From: an uncultured Holophaga sp. | GTDB lineage: Bacteria; Acidobacteriota; Holophagae; Holophagales; Holophagaceae | Length of the DNA: 64,000 nucleotides | Direction of reading: 5' to 3' | NCBI RefSeq assembly: GCF_963677305.1 | Contig: NZ_OY781925.1 | Coordinates: forward strand, 1,079,001-1,143,000 | Shown: positions 41,922 through 51,161 of the stretch, one piece after another | How positions within the stretch are numbered: position 1 is the stretch's first letter | Layout: each line of letters opens with the position of its first letter | Position numbers and translations under genes: made by a program | The notes under the pieces: model-generated | What the model was told of the DNA's origin: nothing | Seen by the model: the letters and a program-made list of their open reading frames with translations, nothing else | The model's database searches: none

Positions 41922-44900
41922 CTACCTCCAGGAGATCCGCGTGCGCAGGCCGCTCGCCTCGAAACCCATCTCGACCCGGAAGGCCCGGATTCCCTCGAGC
42001 ACCCCGAAGTCGCCCTCCGGAAGCCGGGGGAGAAGGGGCGCGGCGGGGCTGCCGAAGTCCCGGAGGGGGTGGTCCAGCCTTCCGCCCGGCAGGAGGGCAT
42101 CGCCCGGAAGCTCCGGGGCCGCGCCCAGCAGGGCCCGGCAGGCCGTCTGGGCCTCCGCGACCGTCGCGCCTCCGCTCAGCCAGGGGGCCAGCCAGCGTTG
42201 GGCGCTCCACCGCCGGTAGGCTTCTCCCTCCACATAGCTCTGGAAGGCCGCCGCTAAACCCAGCTTCAGGTGATCCGGTCGCAGTTCCAGAGTGGCCGAG
42301 GCAGGGGGGCGGGCGCCGGTGCCCTGGACCAGGGGGCAGGGCAGGGTGGTGTCATTGGCGAGCACCAGCCAGCGGTCCTCCACCCTGAGGGAGAAACGCT
42401 GGGTGAGCATGCCCAGGACCGTGGAGCTGAGGATCAGGCGCCCCTGCTCATCCCGGGCGAGCTGAATGCGGAACCAGTCGCTGTCCCCGGGGGGTGTCAA
42501 AGGCACATGGACCATTCGGTCGAGGGCTGTTTGGGCCCGGATGGGATCCTTGAGTTCCACCGCCACCACCATGGGGCGGGTCAGGGGGCCGAGCAGCAGG
42601 GGGGCGAACATCATCCAGCGGTTCCGCCCGGTAAGCGGGCCCTGGCTGAAGAGGCCGGAGGGGGCTCCCCCCCCCATCTGGAGGATGGGGGCCGCATCCG
42701 GAAAGGCGATGTGGATCTGAGTGCCCAACTGCTCCAGCAGGTCGAAGAGGTAGGGATCCGACAGGGTCATGGCTTTGGGCAGGCGGAATCCCTTGAGGGC
42801 CTCGGCCGTCGGCAGGCTGAGGCTGAGTTCGGCCACCATCGGGCGGGTCCAGATGGGGACGGGCAGAGGGGTCTCCCTGGGGGGGGCCAGCTTCCCGAGG
42901 ACGCGGTAGATGGAGGTGTCGATCAGGGGCAGGATGAAGGTCTCCAGGTTGCGCTCATGCCCCTCCCCTCCATCGAGCCGGAAGACCATGGGGTCGAAGT
43001 AGCGCTGCCAGTAGGAGCTGTAGCGATCCCGGAAGCTGGCGTAGGCCTCGGCCTCTGCAGATGTGACCGGCCCCAGGCCGACCTGTGACAGGGGCTTCAG
43101 ATGGTCCAGGGCGCCCCAGGTCTCAGAGACGGGAGTGCCCCGCTCATCGATCAGGAGCCCCCCCATGTCGAAGTCCTCCCGCAGGTAGCCCCGGGACTTG
43201 AGCTCTCCGGGATCCCTGGAGAGCAGGCCGGTATCCAGGCGACGGAGTTGCACCGCCGCGGCCAGCTCCTCCAGGCGCTGGCGCTCCCGTCCCTGGCGCA
43301 GTTGGAGGATGCGCAGCTCGGGACCCACCACCCGCCTGAGGAAGGCGTCCGGGAGACAGACATAGGCCAGGGTCTGCGGGTCTGGAGCCAGCTTGAGCTG
43401 GAGATACCGGAACTCGGCGCTCCGGCCCAGGGAACCCGCACCCTGATGGGCCTCCAGATCCAGGGCGAGCTGCAATTCCCTGGGGCTGGTGGACATGAAG
43501 AGGCGTCTTCCCCGGAGGGCCCAGTGGGCCTGTCCCCTGGGGGTGGCCACCTGGTGCACCCCGGTTCCCTCCAGCATCAGGGCGGCCAGAGAGGCGACAC
43601 TGGGCCTGAGTTCGGCCACCACGGTCCAGTCGGAGCCGGAGAGGAGCGCCAGGTCCGGGGCAAAGGCGACCACGGACTCCACGGCCCCGGCTTCCAGCAG
43701 GCGCTTCCCCAGGGGGCTACCCAGGCCCAGATCCCCTTGGGCCCTGGTGATCAGGTCATGGTCGAGCACCCCCTGGTGCAGCAGGCCGCCGACCTTCTCC
43801 AGGATCCTGCCACCCCCCTGGGCGAGCTCGCGCAGAGCCTCCCGGGGGTTCGGCAGGTAGAGCATGGCCCGGTCGGTGGGGACGCAGTCCGCCAAGGGGG
43901 GGGTGGCCACTGGGCGCCGCCCGAGCATGGCCTCGAAGGGATAGGGCTCCACCGTGATCCCGGGGATCTGCTCAAGGGAGAGGGGCTTGGTGGGGGCGCT
44001 GGACCCAGCGTCCTCCAGGGGACGGTCGGTCTGCAGGGTTTCATCGACGGCAGCCCGTCCGCCCAGCAGGCTCAGGAGGCTCGGCTCCCCTGTCTCCCGC
44101 TGTCCCCGGGCGTCGGGGTACCAGCTCTCCTCGGGCCAGGGGAAGCCTTCATGGGTGCCGAAGACCCTGGGGAGGGCCCGGAGCCAATGGCCCACCAGGG
44201 GGGAGGCCTCCCCGCTCCCCTGCCGCCAGGTCTGGGCGCGGACGAAAGCCCACTGGTGCAGAGTCTGGTCCGGGGTCGGGTCCGGAAGGGCTTGCGGCGG
44301 GAAGGTCCAGATCAGGGGCCGTACTCCTCCTTGGCCATCGATCAGCTCCAGGTGGGCTGAGGTGGCCTGATGCCTGCGGAGCCCCACGATCGTCCAGGCC
44401 ATGGGAAGCCCTGGGTCCGGGTCGGTGGGGATCGGAATGACCCGCTCCAGAGAGAGCTTGAGGTGGTGGGAGGCCAGCAGGCTGGAACGGATGGGCTCCC
44501 GCCGGGCCTGGAGCCCGTTGTCCACGACCCAGTGCAGGCCATCGTCCACCGCGGGCGAGGTCTCAAGGAAGAGGGGGACCCCCTGTGCGGCAGCCTGGTC
44601 GGCCCCCTCCCAGGGAACGCCCGGTAGGAGGCTGAACCCTGTCAGGGCCGTCTTCACCTGTTCCAAGCTCTCTGCCTCCGGGCTGCCGGGTGCATAGGGC
44701 GGCAGCCCTGCATGCTCGTTGGCTCCCTGGGCGATGGCCTGGAGCCAGGCGGGCTCCTCGAGACGGTCAGGGGCCTTGCCACCATGACGGCTGGCGTAGC
44801 GCTCCAGAGCCCCCTGGAGCGGGCTCATGCGGAGCCTCTGCCAGACTTCCTCTACGGCTTCGCGGCGCTTTTCCCTGGCCATCTGGCGCTTCCAGGGGCT

Positions 44901-45131
44901 CGTGACGACCAGCTCCGGTGGAAGCAGATAGACCTGGCTGAGCCCGGTTTCGCCTGGGGCAAGGCGCAGGGCAGGTCCGGGGAGCGTGGTCGGGAGGGTG
45001 ATCTCGCCCCGCACCACCTCAAGGCCGCTACGGGTGGCCTGGACTGAGCCCAGGTGGCGGATCACGGGGGCAGGAGCGGCCTGGACCACCAGTCCGGCCA
45101 CGAGGAGGGGGAAGATGGGGTGTCGGGTCAT
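41922..45131 (-). CDS. Very large secreted protein of unknown function
   Basis: A 1069-residue protein that I cannot assign. Residues 1-19 form a signal peptide (MTRHPIFPLLVAGLVVQAA), so most of the protein should be periplasmic or outer-membrane-associated. No catalytic motif, repeat array or transmembrane barrel pattern is obvious. A central stretch (about 420-600: DRAMLYLPNPREALRELAQG and later YVCLPDAFLRRVVG) resembles DUF3352-like proteins, whose domains begin with a short hydrophobic strand followed by a Pro-rich turn. The C-terminal 200 residues are Leu/Pro-rich and end FRVEMGFEASGLRTRISWR, a possible terminal beta strand. It lies between an MFS pump gene and HD-GYP on the same strand. 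Confidence 0.7.
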   Translation of the reverse strand: MTRHPIFPLLVAGLVVQAAPAPVIRHLGSVQATRSGLEVVRGEITLPTTLPGPALRLAPGETGLSQVYLLPPELVVTSPWKRQMAREKRREAVEEVWQRLRMSPLQGALERYASRHGGKAPDRLEEPAWLQAIAQGANEHAGLPPYAPGSPEAESLEQVKTALTGFSLLPGVPWEGADQAAAQGVPLFLETSPAVDDGLHWVVDNGLQARREPIRSSLLASHHLKLSLERVIPIPTDPDPGLPMAWTIVGLRRHQATSAHLELIDGQGGVRPLIWTFPPQALPDPTPDQTLHQWAFVRAQTWRQGSGEASPLVGHWLRALPRVFGTHEGFPWPEESWYPDARGQRETGEPSLLSLLGGRAAVDETLQTDRPLEDAGSSAPTKPLSLEQIPGITVEPYPFEAMLGRRPVATPPLADCVPTDRAMLYLPNPREALRELAQGGGRILEKVGGLLHQGVLDHDLITRAQGDLGLGSPLGKRLLEAGAVESVVAFAPDLALLSGSDWTVVAELRPSVASLAALMLEGTGVHQVATPRGQAHWALRGRRLFMSTSPRELQLALDLEAHQGAGSLGRSAEFRYLQLKLAPDPQTLAYVCLPDAFLRRVVGPELRILQLRQGRERQRLEELAAAVQLRRLDTGLLSRDPGELKSRGYLREDFDMGGLLIDERGTPVSETWGALDHLKPLSQVGLGPVTSAEAEAYASFRDRYSSYWQRYFDPMVFRLDGGEGHERNLETFILPLIDTSIYRVLGKLAPPRETPLPVPIWTRPMVAELSLSLPTAEALKGFRLPKAMTLSDPYLFDLLEQLGTQIHIAFPDAAPILQMGGGAPSGLFSQGPLTGRNRWMMFAPLLLGPLTRPMVVAVELKDPIRAQTALDRMVHVPLTPPGDSDWFRIQLARDEQGRLILSSTVLGMLTQRFSLRVEDRWLVLANDTTLPCPLVQGTGARPPASATLELRPDHLKLGLAAAFQSYVEGEAYRRWSAQRWLAPWLSGGATVAEAQTACRALLGAAPELPGDALLPGGRLDHPLRDFGSPAAPLLPRLPEGDFGVLEGIRAFRVEMGFEASGLRTRISWR

Positions 45132-45174
45132 GGGCTGATCATAGTAGAGCCCGCCCCGGGAGGCCAGTTCCGGC

Positions 45175-46611
45175 TCAGCGGCTCCGGGCCAGGCTGGCCC
45201 AGGCTCCCAGGAGGGCGAAGAGGGCCCCGACCACCATGGCCATCTGGAATCCCTGGGAGTAGGCCAGCGCCGCTGACGGGGAGCTGCCCACGTTGAGCAG
45301 CTGCCGCCAGCCGCCGTGCCCCAGGTGGCTGGAGGCGATACCGCCGAGGATGGCGACGCTGAGGGCCTGCCCCGTGACTCGCATGGTGGCCGTGAAGGCG
45401 CTGGCCAGACCCATCTGGGCCTTGGGGACGCAGCCCAGGATGGCGCTGGTGTTGGGGGCGCTGAAGGCGGCCATGCCGATGCCGACCACCGCCAGGGCCG
45501 CCACCATCCCCGTCAGACTGGTGGTCCGGGCTGCCAGGGCCAGGCCCGCCATGCCCAGGGCGGTGAGGACCATGCCCAGGGTGGAGAGGACCCGGGAGCC
45601 GAATCGGTCACTCAGGCGTCCGGAGACGGGACTGAGCAGGGCCTGGACCACGGGCTGGCTCAGCATGATCCAGCCCGCCCTGCGGGCCGTGAGCCCCAGG
45701 ACCAGCTGGAGCTGGACCGCCGTCAGCACCGCCACGGCGAAGAGGGCCATGTAGTTCAGGAGGGCCGCCAGGTTCGCCGCCGCGAAGAGGCGGTTTCTCC
45801 GCAGCAGGTCCAGGTCCAGCATGGGGGCCCTGGCATGGTGTTCCCGAAGGGCGAATCCGATGAGGAAGAGGACCGCCAGCACCAGGAGGATCCAGACCAC
45901 CGGCTGATGCCAGCCCCACTCCGGGGCGAAGGTGAAGGGCACCAGCAGGGAGATCAGCAGGGCGCCCAAGAGTCCCGCTCCGGGAAGGTCCATGCTGAAG
46001 GCCCTGCCGCGGTTCCCTTCCTGTCGGGGCAGCAGGTGCCAGCCCCAGAGGAAGACCACCACGCCGATGGGGATGTTGATCAGGAAGATCCAGGACCAGC
46101 CGAAGCTGTCCACCAGGAAGCCCCCCAGGGGGGGGCCCAGGCTCAGGCCCAGATAGATGGCCATGATGTTGATGCCCACAGCCCGGCCCCGCTCCTCTGT
46201 CGGGAAGGCGGTGGCGATGATGGCGGCGGAGGTGGCGCTGAGGAAGGCCGCCCCCACCCCCTGGACCACCCGGCTGAGGATCAGGAGGCTGCCATTGGGA
46301 CTGAATGAGGCACCGAGGGAGCCCAGGGTGAAGATGGCGATACCGGCCAGGTAGAAGCGGACCCTTCCCCGCTCGTCCGCCAGGCGCCCCACGGGGATGA
46401 GCATGACCGCCATGGCCAGGAGGTAGGAGGCGTGGATCCAGAGGGAGGCTCCGAAGCCCATGTTCAGGGCGGGCACCATCTTGGGGATGGCCACCGAGAC
46501 GATGGAGACATCCAGGGGGGCCATGAAGGCCCCCACACTGGTGAGGGCCAGGAGGGACCAGCGGCGATCCTGGGTCTCGTCGGGAGAGGGCTGGGGGACG
46601 GGGCTTTCCAT
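45175..46611 (-). CDS. MFS drug/solute exporter, DHA2 (EmrB/QacA) type
   Basis: A 478-residue major facilitator with about 14 hydrophobic segments, the DHA2 count. It opens LLALTSVGAFMAPLDVSIVSVAIP, the typical motif D1 region, followed by GRLADERGRVRFYL (motif A) and the motif C-like GPPLGGFLVDSFGWSWIFLINIPIG that marks antiporters. It would export a drug, dye or metabolite using the proton gradient; the substrate is unknown. GGGGAGG lies just upstream of the ATG. No EmrA-type adaptor gene is adjacent, so it may work alone or export only to the periplasm. Confidence 0.9.
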   Translation of the reverse strand: MESPVPQPSPDETQDRRWSLLALTSVGAFMAPLDVSIVSVAIPKMVPALNMGFGASLWIHASYLLAMAVMLIPVGRLADERGRVRFYLAGIAIFTLGSLGASFSPNGSLLILSRVVQGVGAAFLSATSAAIIATAFPTEERGRAVGINIMAIYLGLSLGPPLGGFLVDSFGWSWIFLINIPIGVVVFLWGWHLLPRQEGNRGRAFSMDLPGAGLLGALLISLLVPFTFAPEWGWHQPVVWILLVLAVLFLIGFALREHHARAPMLDLDLLRRNRLFAAANLAALLNYMALFAVAVLTAVQLQLVLGLTARRAGWIMLSQPVVQALLSPVSGRLSDRFGSRVLSTLGMVLTALGMAGLALAARTTSLTGMVAALAVVGIGMAAFSAPNTSAILGCVPKAQMGLASAFTATMRVTGQALSVAILGGIASSHLGHGGWRQLLNVGSSPSAALAYSQGFQMAMVVGALFALLGAWASLARSR

Positions 46612-46632
46612 GGCCTCCCCAGTATGCCCGGC

Positions 46633-49383
46633 TCAGGTACGGGAGGTCAGGATCTGGTGGACGGCCTCCTCCAGAGTCCGCAGGGAGTAGGGCTTCGGCA
46701 GGAATCGGTCCGGGGGGCGCCCGTGCCCGTCGATCAGGTCCTCCAGTCCGCTGTACCCGCTGCAGATGATCACCGGCAGGTCGGGGGCGAGTTCCCGGAG
46801 GCGCCGGAAGGTCTCCCTGCCGTCCATGCGGGGCATGGTGAGATCCAGCACCACCGCCTGGAAGGGCCTCCTACCGAAGATCTCCAGGGCTTCGGCGCCG
46901 TCCCCGGCCGTCTCCACCTGGTAGTGGGCCCCCTCCAGGGCGTGGGTCGCAGACATGAGGATGATGGACTCGTCGTCCACCAGGAGGATCCGGGCCGGTC
47001 TCCGGGGGGCGGTGGGTTCCGGTCCCGCCTCGGAGCGCTCCGGCTCCAGCATGGCCTCCGGGCTGGCGTGGAAGTAGAGGGTGAAGCGAGAGCCCGCGCC
47101 GGGGTGGCTGTGGATCCGGATGCCCGCCTGGTGACCCCTCAGGATGCCCAGCATGGCCGAGAGGCCCAGGCCCCGGCCGGTGATCTTGGTGCTGAAGAAG
47201 GGGTCGAAGATCCGCTCCAGGACCTCGGGGCTCATGCCGCAGCCGGTATCCTGCACCTCCAGGCAGGCATAGAGACCGGAAGGGAGGTGGCTGCCGGGCA
47301 CCGTGGAGGGGATCTGCTGGGTAGCGACCCGGGTGGAGAAGGTGCGGAGGGTGATGGTGCCGGGTGCGTCTCCGATGGCGTCGGCGGCGTTGGTCACCAG
47401 GTTCATGACCACCTGCTGGATCTGGGCCGCATCCGAGATTACGGGAGGGAGCCCGGGCTCCAGGTCGAAGACCAGCAGGCTCTTCTTGGGGATGGAGACC
47501 TGGAGCAGGCGTCCCATTTCCTCCACGATGGTGTTGAAGTTGTTGGCGCGCACCTCGAAGGTGCCCCGTCCCGAGTAGGCCAGCATCTGGCGGGTCAGGT
47601 CCGAGGCCCGCTGGATGGTCTTCTCTACATTCCTGAGGTAGGCCTGGGCGGGGTGCTCCCGATCCAGGCGGAGCTGGGCCAGGTTGAGGTTGCCCAGGAT
47701 GGCCGTGAGCAGGTTGTTGAAGTCATGGGCGATGCCTCCAGCCAGGACCCCCAGGCTCTCCAGTTTCTGGGTCTGGCGCAGGGCCTCCTCCGAGGCCTTC
47801 CGCTCGGAGATGTCGCGGATGATGCTCTGCACCAGGATGCGGTCCGGGAGCTCCACCCTCCGGCTGCTGACCTCCACGGGGAAGACCGACCCGTCCCGGC
47901 GGCGGTGCAGGGTCTCGAAGCGCGTGGCCCCCTCCCGCTGCGCATCGCTCCACTGGTCCGGGAAGGTCCGGATGGTCTCCGGGGCGCGGATGTCCCGGAT
48001 GCTGAGTCCCAGGAGCTCCTCCCGGGGGTAGCCGTAGGCCGAGCAGGCCCGGTCATTGGCATCCAGGATCCGGCCGGTTTCGTCGATGAGGAGGACGATG
48101 TCATTGGCGAAGCGGGACAGGTTGTCCAGCCGCTTCTCCAGGAGTTCGCGTTCCAGGGACTGGCGGCGCTGGAGCTGCTCATAGAGGCTCCGCTGGAGGC
48201 GGAGCCAGAGGATGAGGATCACCGTGCCGGTGGCCACGAAGATGGCGCCCAGGACAATGACGTACCAGATCAGCCGCCGGGTCGATCGGAAGAGGAGCTC
48301 CGGATCCTCGGTGGCCACCACGCCCCAGCCCGTGCGGGCCGACCAGGCCACCGCCGCCAGGTGACCGCTGCCAGCCAGGTCCGGAGAGGCGCCCTTGGAG
48401 AGCAGGGCTTCAAGGAGCTGGGGATTCCCGCTCCCTCCGGGCGCCTGGAGGTCCGGGGTGAGGAGCACGGGAGAACCCTCCAGGCGGCCCACCAGGAGGA
48501 TCTCGGTGGCCAGTGCGTCCCTCAGCCCCGACTCGAGATCGGGCACCACCTTCTGCCCCGCATCCATGACCACCTGGAGGCAGCCGATCACCTCGGGGTT
48601 TCCATCCTTTCCCGGCAGGACCATGGGGGCAAAGAGATGGACGAGGGGAGGGCTGTGGGGTCTCAGCTCGGGGATGGTGAGGGTGATGCCCCCCCTTATG
48701 GCCGAGAGGGCCTCGGTGTCCATCCAGGGAGCTGGCTCCGGGAATCCTGCCTGGGCCCGGACCCGGCCTCCGGCATCCCTCAGGAAGACGGAGCGATGCT
48801 GCCCGGCGGCCATGAGGTCGGCCAGACGGCTCTGGATCATCCGCTGTCCTTCGCCGCTGTTTCCACCCTGGCGGAACCACTCCCGGGCGACCCTGGAGAG
48901 GAAGGAGCCCGAGGCCGCATAGTCGGCCTCACGGATGCCGCTCTCCACCCAGTTGTCCAGTTGCCGGCTCTTGAAGTCGGCGATCCGGCTCAGCTTGTAC
49001 TGCTCGCTCTGACGGAGGCCCTTCCTCTGGAAGTGGACCACCAGACCGCCTGCACTCAGGATGAAGACGAGGATGACCAGGAAGATGAGCTTGGGCCAGA
49101 GCATCCTGGGGGACCGCCCGGGATCCGGGGTGGGCGCGGGTTCAGGCTCCTGGCGGGCCAGCTGGACCAGGGTGTGCCGGATCAGGCCGTAGAGCATGAG
49201 GGCCGTGATGGCCACGAAGGCCAGCCCCTTGTAAGTGGCGATCCGGGTCAGGGTCCCGGGATCGGGGACCAGAAGGCCCATCAGGCTGTCTGAGGTGAAG
49301 ATCCACAGCCCCGCAACGATCGCGTAGATGATGGCGATCCGGAGAGCGGGGGCGGCGGCGCTCAGGCCTGGGAGCTTCTTCAT
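46633..49383 (-). CDS. Membrane hybrid histidine kinase: sensor-PAS-HisKA-HATPase-REC
   Basis: A 916-residue membrane sensor. Three hydrophobic helices lie near 12-35, 48-68 and 95-117. An extracytoplasmic sensor region (about 120-370) with a Cache-like layout is closed by a fourth helix (about 372-395). A PAS domain follows (about 415-530; DNLSRFANDIVLLIDETGR, GYPREELLGLS, IIRDISERKASE), then a GGIAHDFNNLL-type HisKA domain, an HATPase domain (NLVTNAADAIG, DTGCGM, GRGLGLSAMLGIL) and a receiver domain (about 795-912; LLVDDESIIL, VVLDLTMPRMDG, KPYSL). Same core family as the FIST-linked kinase. The upstream gene is serC. Confidence 0.9.
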   Translation of the reverse strand: MKKLPGLSAAAPALRIAIIYAIVAGLWIFTSDSLMGLLVPDPGTLTRIATYKGLAFVAITALMLYGLIRHTLVQLARQEPEPAPTPDPGRSPRMLWPKLIFLVILVFILSAGGLVVHFQRKGLRQSEQYKLSRIADFKSRQLDNWVESGIREADYAASGSFLSRVAREWFRQGGNSGEGQRMIQSRLADLMAAGQHRSVFLRDAGGRVRAQAGFPEPAPWMDTEALSAIRGGITLTIPELRPHSPPLVHLFAPMVLPGKDGNPEVIGCLQVVMDAGQKVVPDLESGLRDALATEILLVGRLEGSPVLLTPDLQAPGGSGNPQLLEALLSKGASPDLAGSGHLAAVAWSARTGWGVVATEDPELLFRSTRRLIWYVIVLGAIFVATGTVILILWLRLQRSLYEQLQRRQSLERELLEKRLDNLSRFANDIVLLIDETGRILDANDRACSAYGYPREELLGLSIRDIRAPETIRTFPDQWSDAQREGATRFETLHRRRDGSVFPVEVSSRRVELPDRILVQSIIRDISERKASEEALRQTQKLESLGVLAGGIAHDFNNLLTAILGNLNLAQLRLDREHPAQAYLRNVEKTIQRASDLTRQMLAYSGRGTFEVRANNFNTIVEEMGRLLQVSIPKKSLLVFDLEPGLPPVISDAAQIQQVVMNLVTNAADAIGDAPGTITLRTFSTRVATQQIPSTVPGSHLPSGLYACLEVQDTGCGMSPEVLERIFDPFFSTKITGRGLGLSAMLGILRGHQAGIRIHSHPGAGSRFTLYFHASPEAMLEPERSEAGPEPTAPRRPARILLVDDESIILMSATHALEGAHYQVETAGDGAEALEIFGRRPFQAVVLDLTMPRMDGRETFRRLRELAPDLPVIICSGYSGLEDLIDGHGRPPDRFLPKPYSLRTLEEAVHQILTSRT

Positions 49384-49452
49384 CGGAATGCGGTCAGGAC
49401 CTCCCTTCCTCGTCTTGAATCGGCTCGGGGCCCGGGAACCATGACGCCTGGC

Positions 49453-50550
49453 TCAATGCCTCCGGGCGAAGTCCTCCATGAAGGCCACCAGGGTCCCGAC
49501 GTTCTCCACGCTCACGGCATTGTAGAGGCTTGCGCGGATGCCGCCGATGTCCCGGTAGCCCTTGAGGCCCACCATGCCTTCGGCCTTGGCCTCCTGTACG
49601 AAGCGCTCCGTCAGCTCCTCCGAGGGGAGGAAGAAGTCCACGTTCATGAGGGAGCGGTCGGCCGGCTCCGTGACGTAGGGGCGGTAGAAGCCGTGGAGGC
49701 GGTCGATGCAGCCATAGAGCAGGCCGGCCTTCTCCCGGTTGCGGGCCTCCATGACCTGGAGCCCCCCCACGGACTTGTTGTGGGCGAGGACATTGCGGAG
49801 CAGGTAGATGCCGAAGGTGGGGGGGGTGTTGTAGAGGCTGTTCTTCTCTGCGTGGACCCGGAAGCGCAGGTAAGTGGGGAGCTTCTCGTCCTCGCACATC
49901 TCCAGGAAGTCGTCCCTCATGATGAGGAGTGTTACGCCAGAGGGCCCCAGGTTCTTCTGGGCGCCGCCGTAGATGAGGCCGAAGGGGCTCACATCGAAGG
50001 GTCGCCACATGAGGTCGGAGCTCATGTCGCAGATGTAGGGGATGCCGCCGGTCTCGGGCCAGTCCTTGAACTGGGTGCCCTCCACGGTGTTGTTGGAGCA
50101 GAAATGGACGAAGGAGGCGTCCTTGCGGATCCTGAGTTCGCTGGTTTTGGGGAGGCGGCTGTAGCCCAGTTCCTTGGTGGAGCCCGCCACCTGCACCCGG
50201 TCTCCGGCGATAAGGCGGGCATCCTTGTAGGCCTTCTCGGACCAGTTGCCGGTCAGGATGTAGTCGGCCTTGCGGTCGCCCTGCAGGAGATTGAGGGGGA
50301 TCATGCCGAAGGTGAGATGGGCGCCGCCCTGCAGGAGCATGACCTTGAAGTTTTTCGGGATGTCGAGCAGTTCCCGCACCAGGCTGAGGGCCTCTTCGTG
50401 GACGGCGTCGTATTCCTTGGAGCGGTGGCTGATCTCCATGACGGACATGCCGGTGCCGGCGAAGTCCAGCAGCTCGGCCTGGGCCCGCTCCAGGGCGGGC
50501 AGGGGCAGCCCGGCGGGGCCTGCGTAGAAGTTGATGGCGCGTTTCGTCAT
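49453..50550 (-). CDS. serC: Phosphoserine aminotransferase
   Basis: PLP enzyme making phosphoserine from 3-phosphohydroxypyruvate and glutamate for serine synthesis (and 4-phosphohydroxythreonine for vitamin B6). 365 residues from the ATG at 50550, which has AGGAG 6 bases upstream; a GTG two codons earlier is less likely. Features: NFYAGPAGLPLPALERAQ at the N-terminus, MEISHRSKEYDAVHEEA, the HLTFGMIPLNLL region, FCSNNTVEGTQF, the GGAQKNLGPSGVTLLIMRDD segment with the PLP Lys in AQKN, and GLKGYRDIGGIRASLYNA at the end. It is the first gene of a minus-strand run leading into the large hybrid kinase. Confidence 0.96.
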   Translation of the reverse strand: MTKRAINFYAGPAGLPLPALERAQAELLDFAGTGMSVMEISHRSKEYDAVHEEALSLVRELLDIPKNFKVMLLQGGAHLTFGMIPLNLLQGDRKADYILTGNWSEKAYKDARLIAGDRVQVAGSTKELGYSRLPKTSELRIRKDASFVHFCSNNTVEGTQFKDWPETGGIPYICDMSSDLMWRPFDVSPFGLIYGGAQKNLGPSGVTLLIMRDDFLEMCEDEKLPTYLRFRVHAEKNSLYNTPPTFGIYLLRNVLAHNKSVGGLQVMEARNREKAGLLYGCIDRLHGFYRPYVTEPADRSLMNVDFFLPSEELTERFVQEAKAEGMVGLKGYRDIGGIRASLYNAVSVENVGTLVAFMEDFARRH

Positions 50551-50680
50551 GTCCACTCCTGCCGAGTCCTCGGAGGAGGACGGCCAAGCTCAAGATTGAC
50601 AGGTTTGCCGGCCTCCCCAAACGCCCTTGGGCGGGCAGGCATCCCACTTTGTGGACCCTTCATCTATGGAGAGCTGCCCC

Positions 50681-51139
50681 ATGGGATTTCTCGCCTGGAG
50701 CGACGACCTGGCCACCGGTATCCAGGACATCGACGCCCAACATCGCCGCATCGTGGACTACATCAATCAGTTGGCAGTGGCCAAGGAACTGGGCAGGGCT
50801 GACGCCCTGGTGCCCGTGCTGGAGCGCCTGGTGGACTACACCGCCAGCCACTTCTCACTGGAAGAGGAACTCATGGAGAAGGCGGGGTATGCCTGTGCGG
50901 GCTCCCACAAGGGGACTCACGACCTCTTTGTGCGGAGCATCCAGGAGAGTCAGAAGCGGGTTGCCGCTGGCGAGGACATCACCGGAGAGCTGCTGGCGAC
51001 CCTGAAGACCTGGCTGGTCTACCACATCAAGCATGATGATGCGGCCTATGCCGAGGATGTGAGGCGCCATCTGGCCAGCCGCGACGTCCAGGAACCGGGC
51101 TGGTTCACTCGCTTGGTGGGCCGCTTCTTCAAAGCCTGA
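50681..51139 (+). CDS. Bacteriohemerythrin
   Basis: A 152-residue di-iron O2-binding protein. Iron ligands are visible in the standard pattern: His in GIQDIDAQHRRIVDYIN, then the His/Glu pair of SHFSLEEELMEKAGY, the His residues of AGSHKGTHDLF, and the closing HIKHDDAAYAED (His and Asp). The ATG at 50681 has GGAG 9 bases upstream; an in-frame ATG five codons earlier is less well placed. In microaerophiles and anaerobes such proteins buffer or sense oxygen. The gene is divergent from serC and lies just upstream of polA. Confidence 0.9.
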   Translation: MGFLAWSDDLATGIQDIDAQHRRIVDYINQLAVAKELGRADALVPVLERLVDYTASHFSLEEELMEKAGYACAGSHKGTHDLFVRSIQESQKRVAAGEDITGELLATLKTWLVYHIKHDDAAYAEDVRRHLASRDVQEPGWFTRLVGRFFKA

Positions 51140-51155
51140 TCCGGGGCAGTACACT
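51128..51155 (+). promoter_or_regulatory. Candidate promoter of polA giving a leaderless mRNA
   Basis: TTCAAA at 51128-51133, a 16-base spacer and TACACT at 51150-51155. Transcription would begin about 7 bases after the -10 box, at 51162, which is the A of the polA start codon. No Shine-Dalgarno sequence precedes that ATG, which agrees with leaderless initiation. Confidence 0.45.
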
Positions 51156-51161
51156 GGCCCC

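Noticed and set aside
46432..49293. 953-codon open frame antisense to the large hybrid kinase
   Set aside because: Shadow frame caused by high GC at third positions; the translation is Gly/Asp/Gln-rich with no domain, while the opposite strand encodes an intact kinase.
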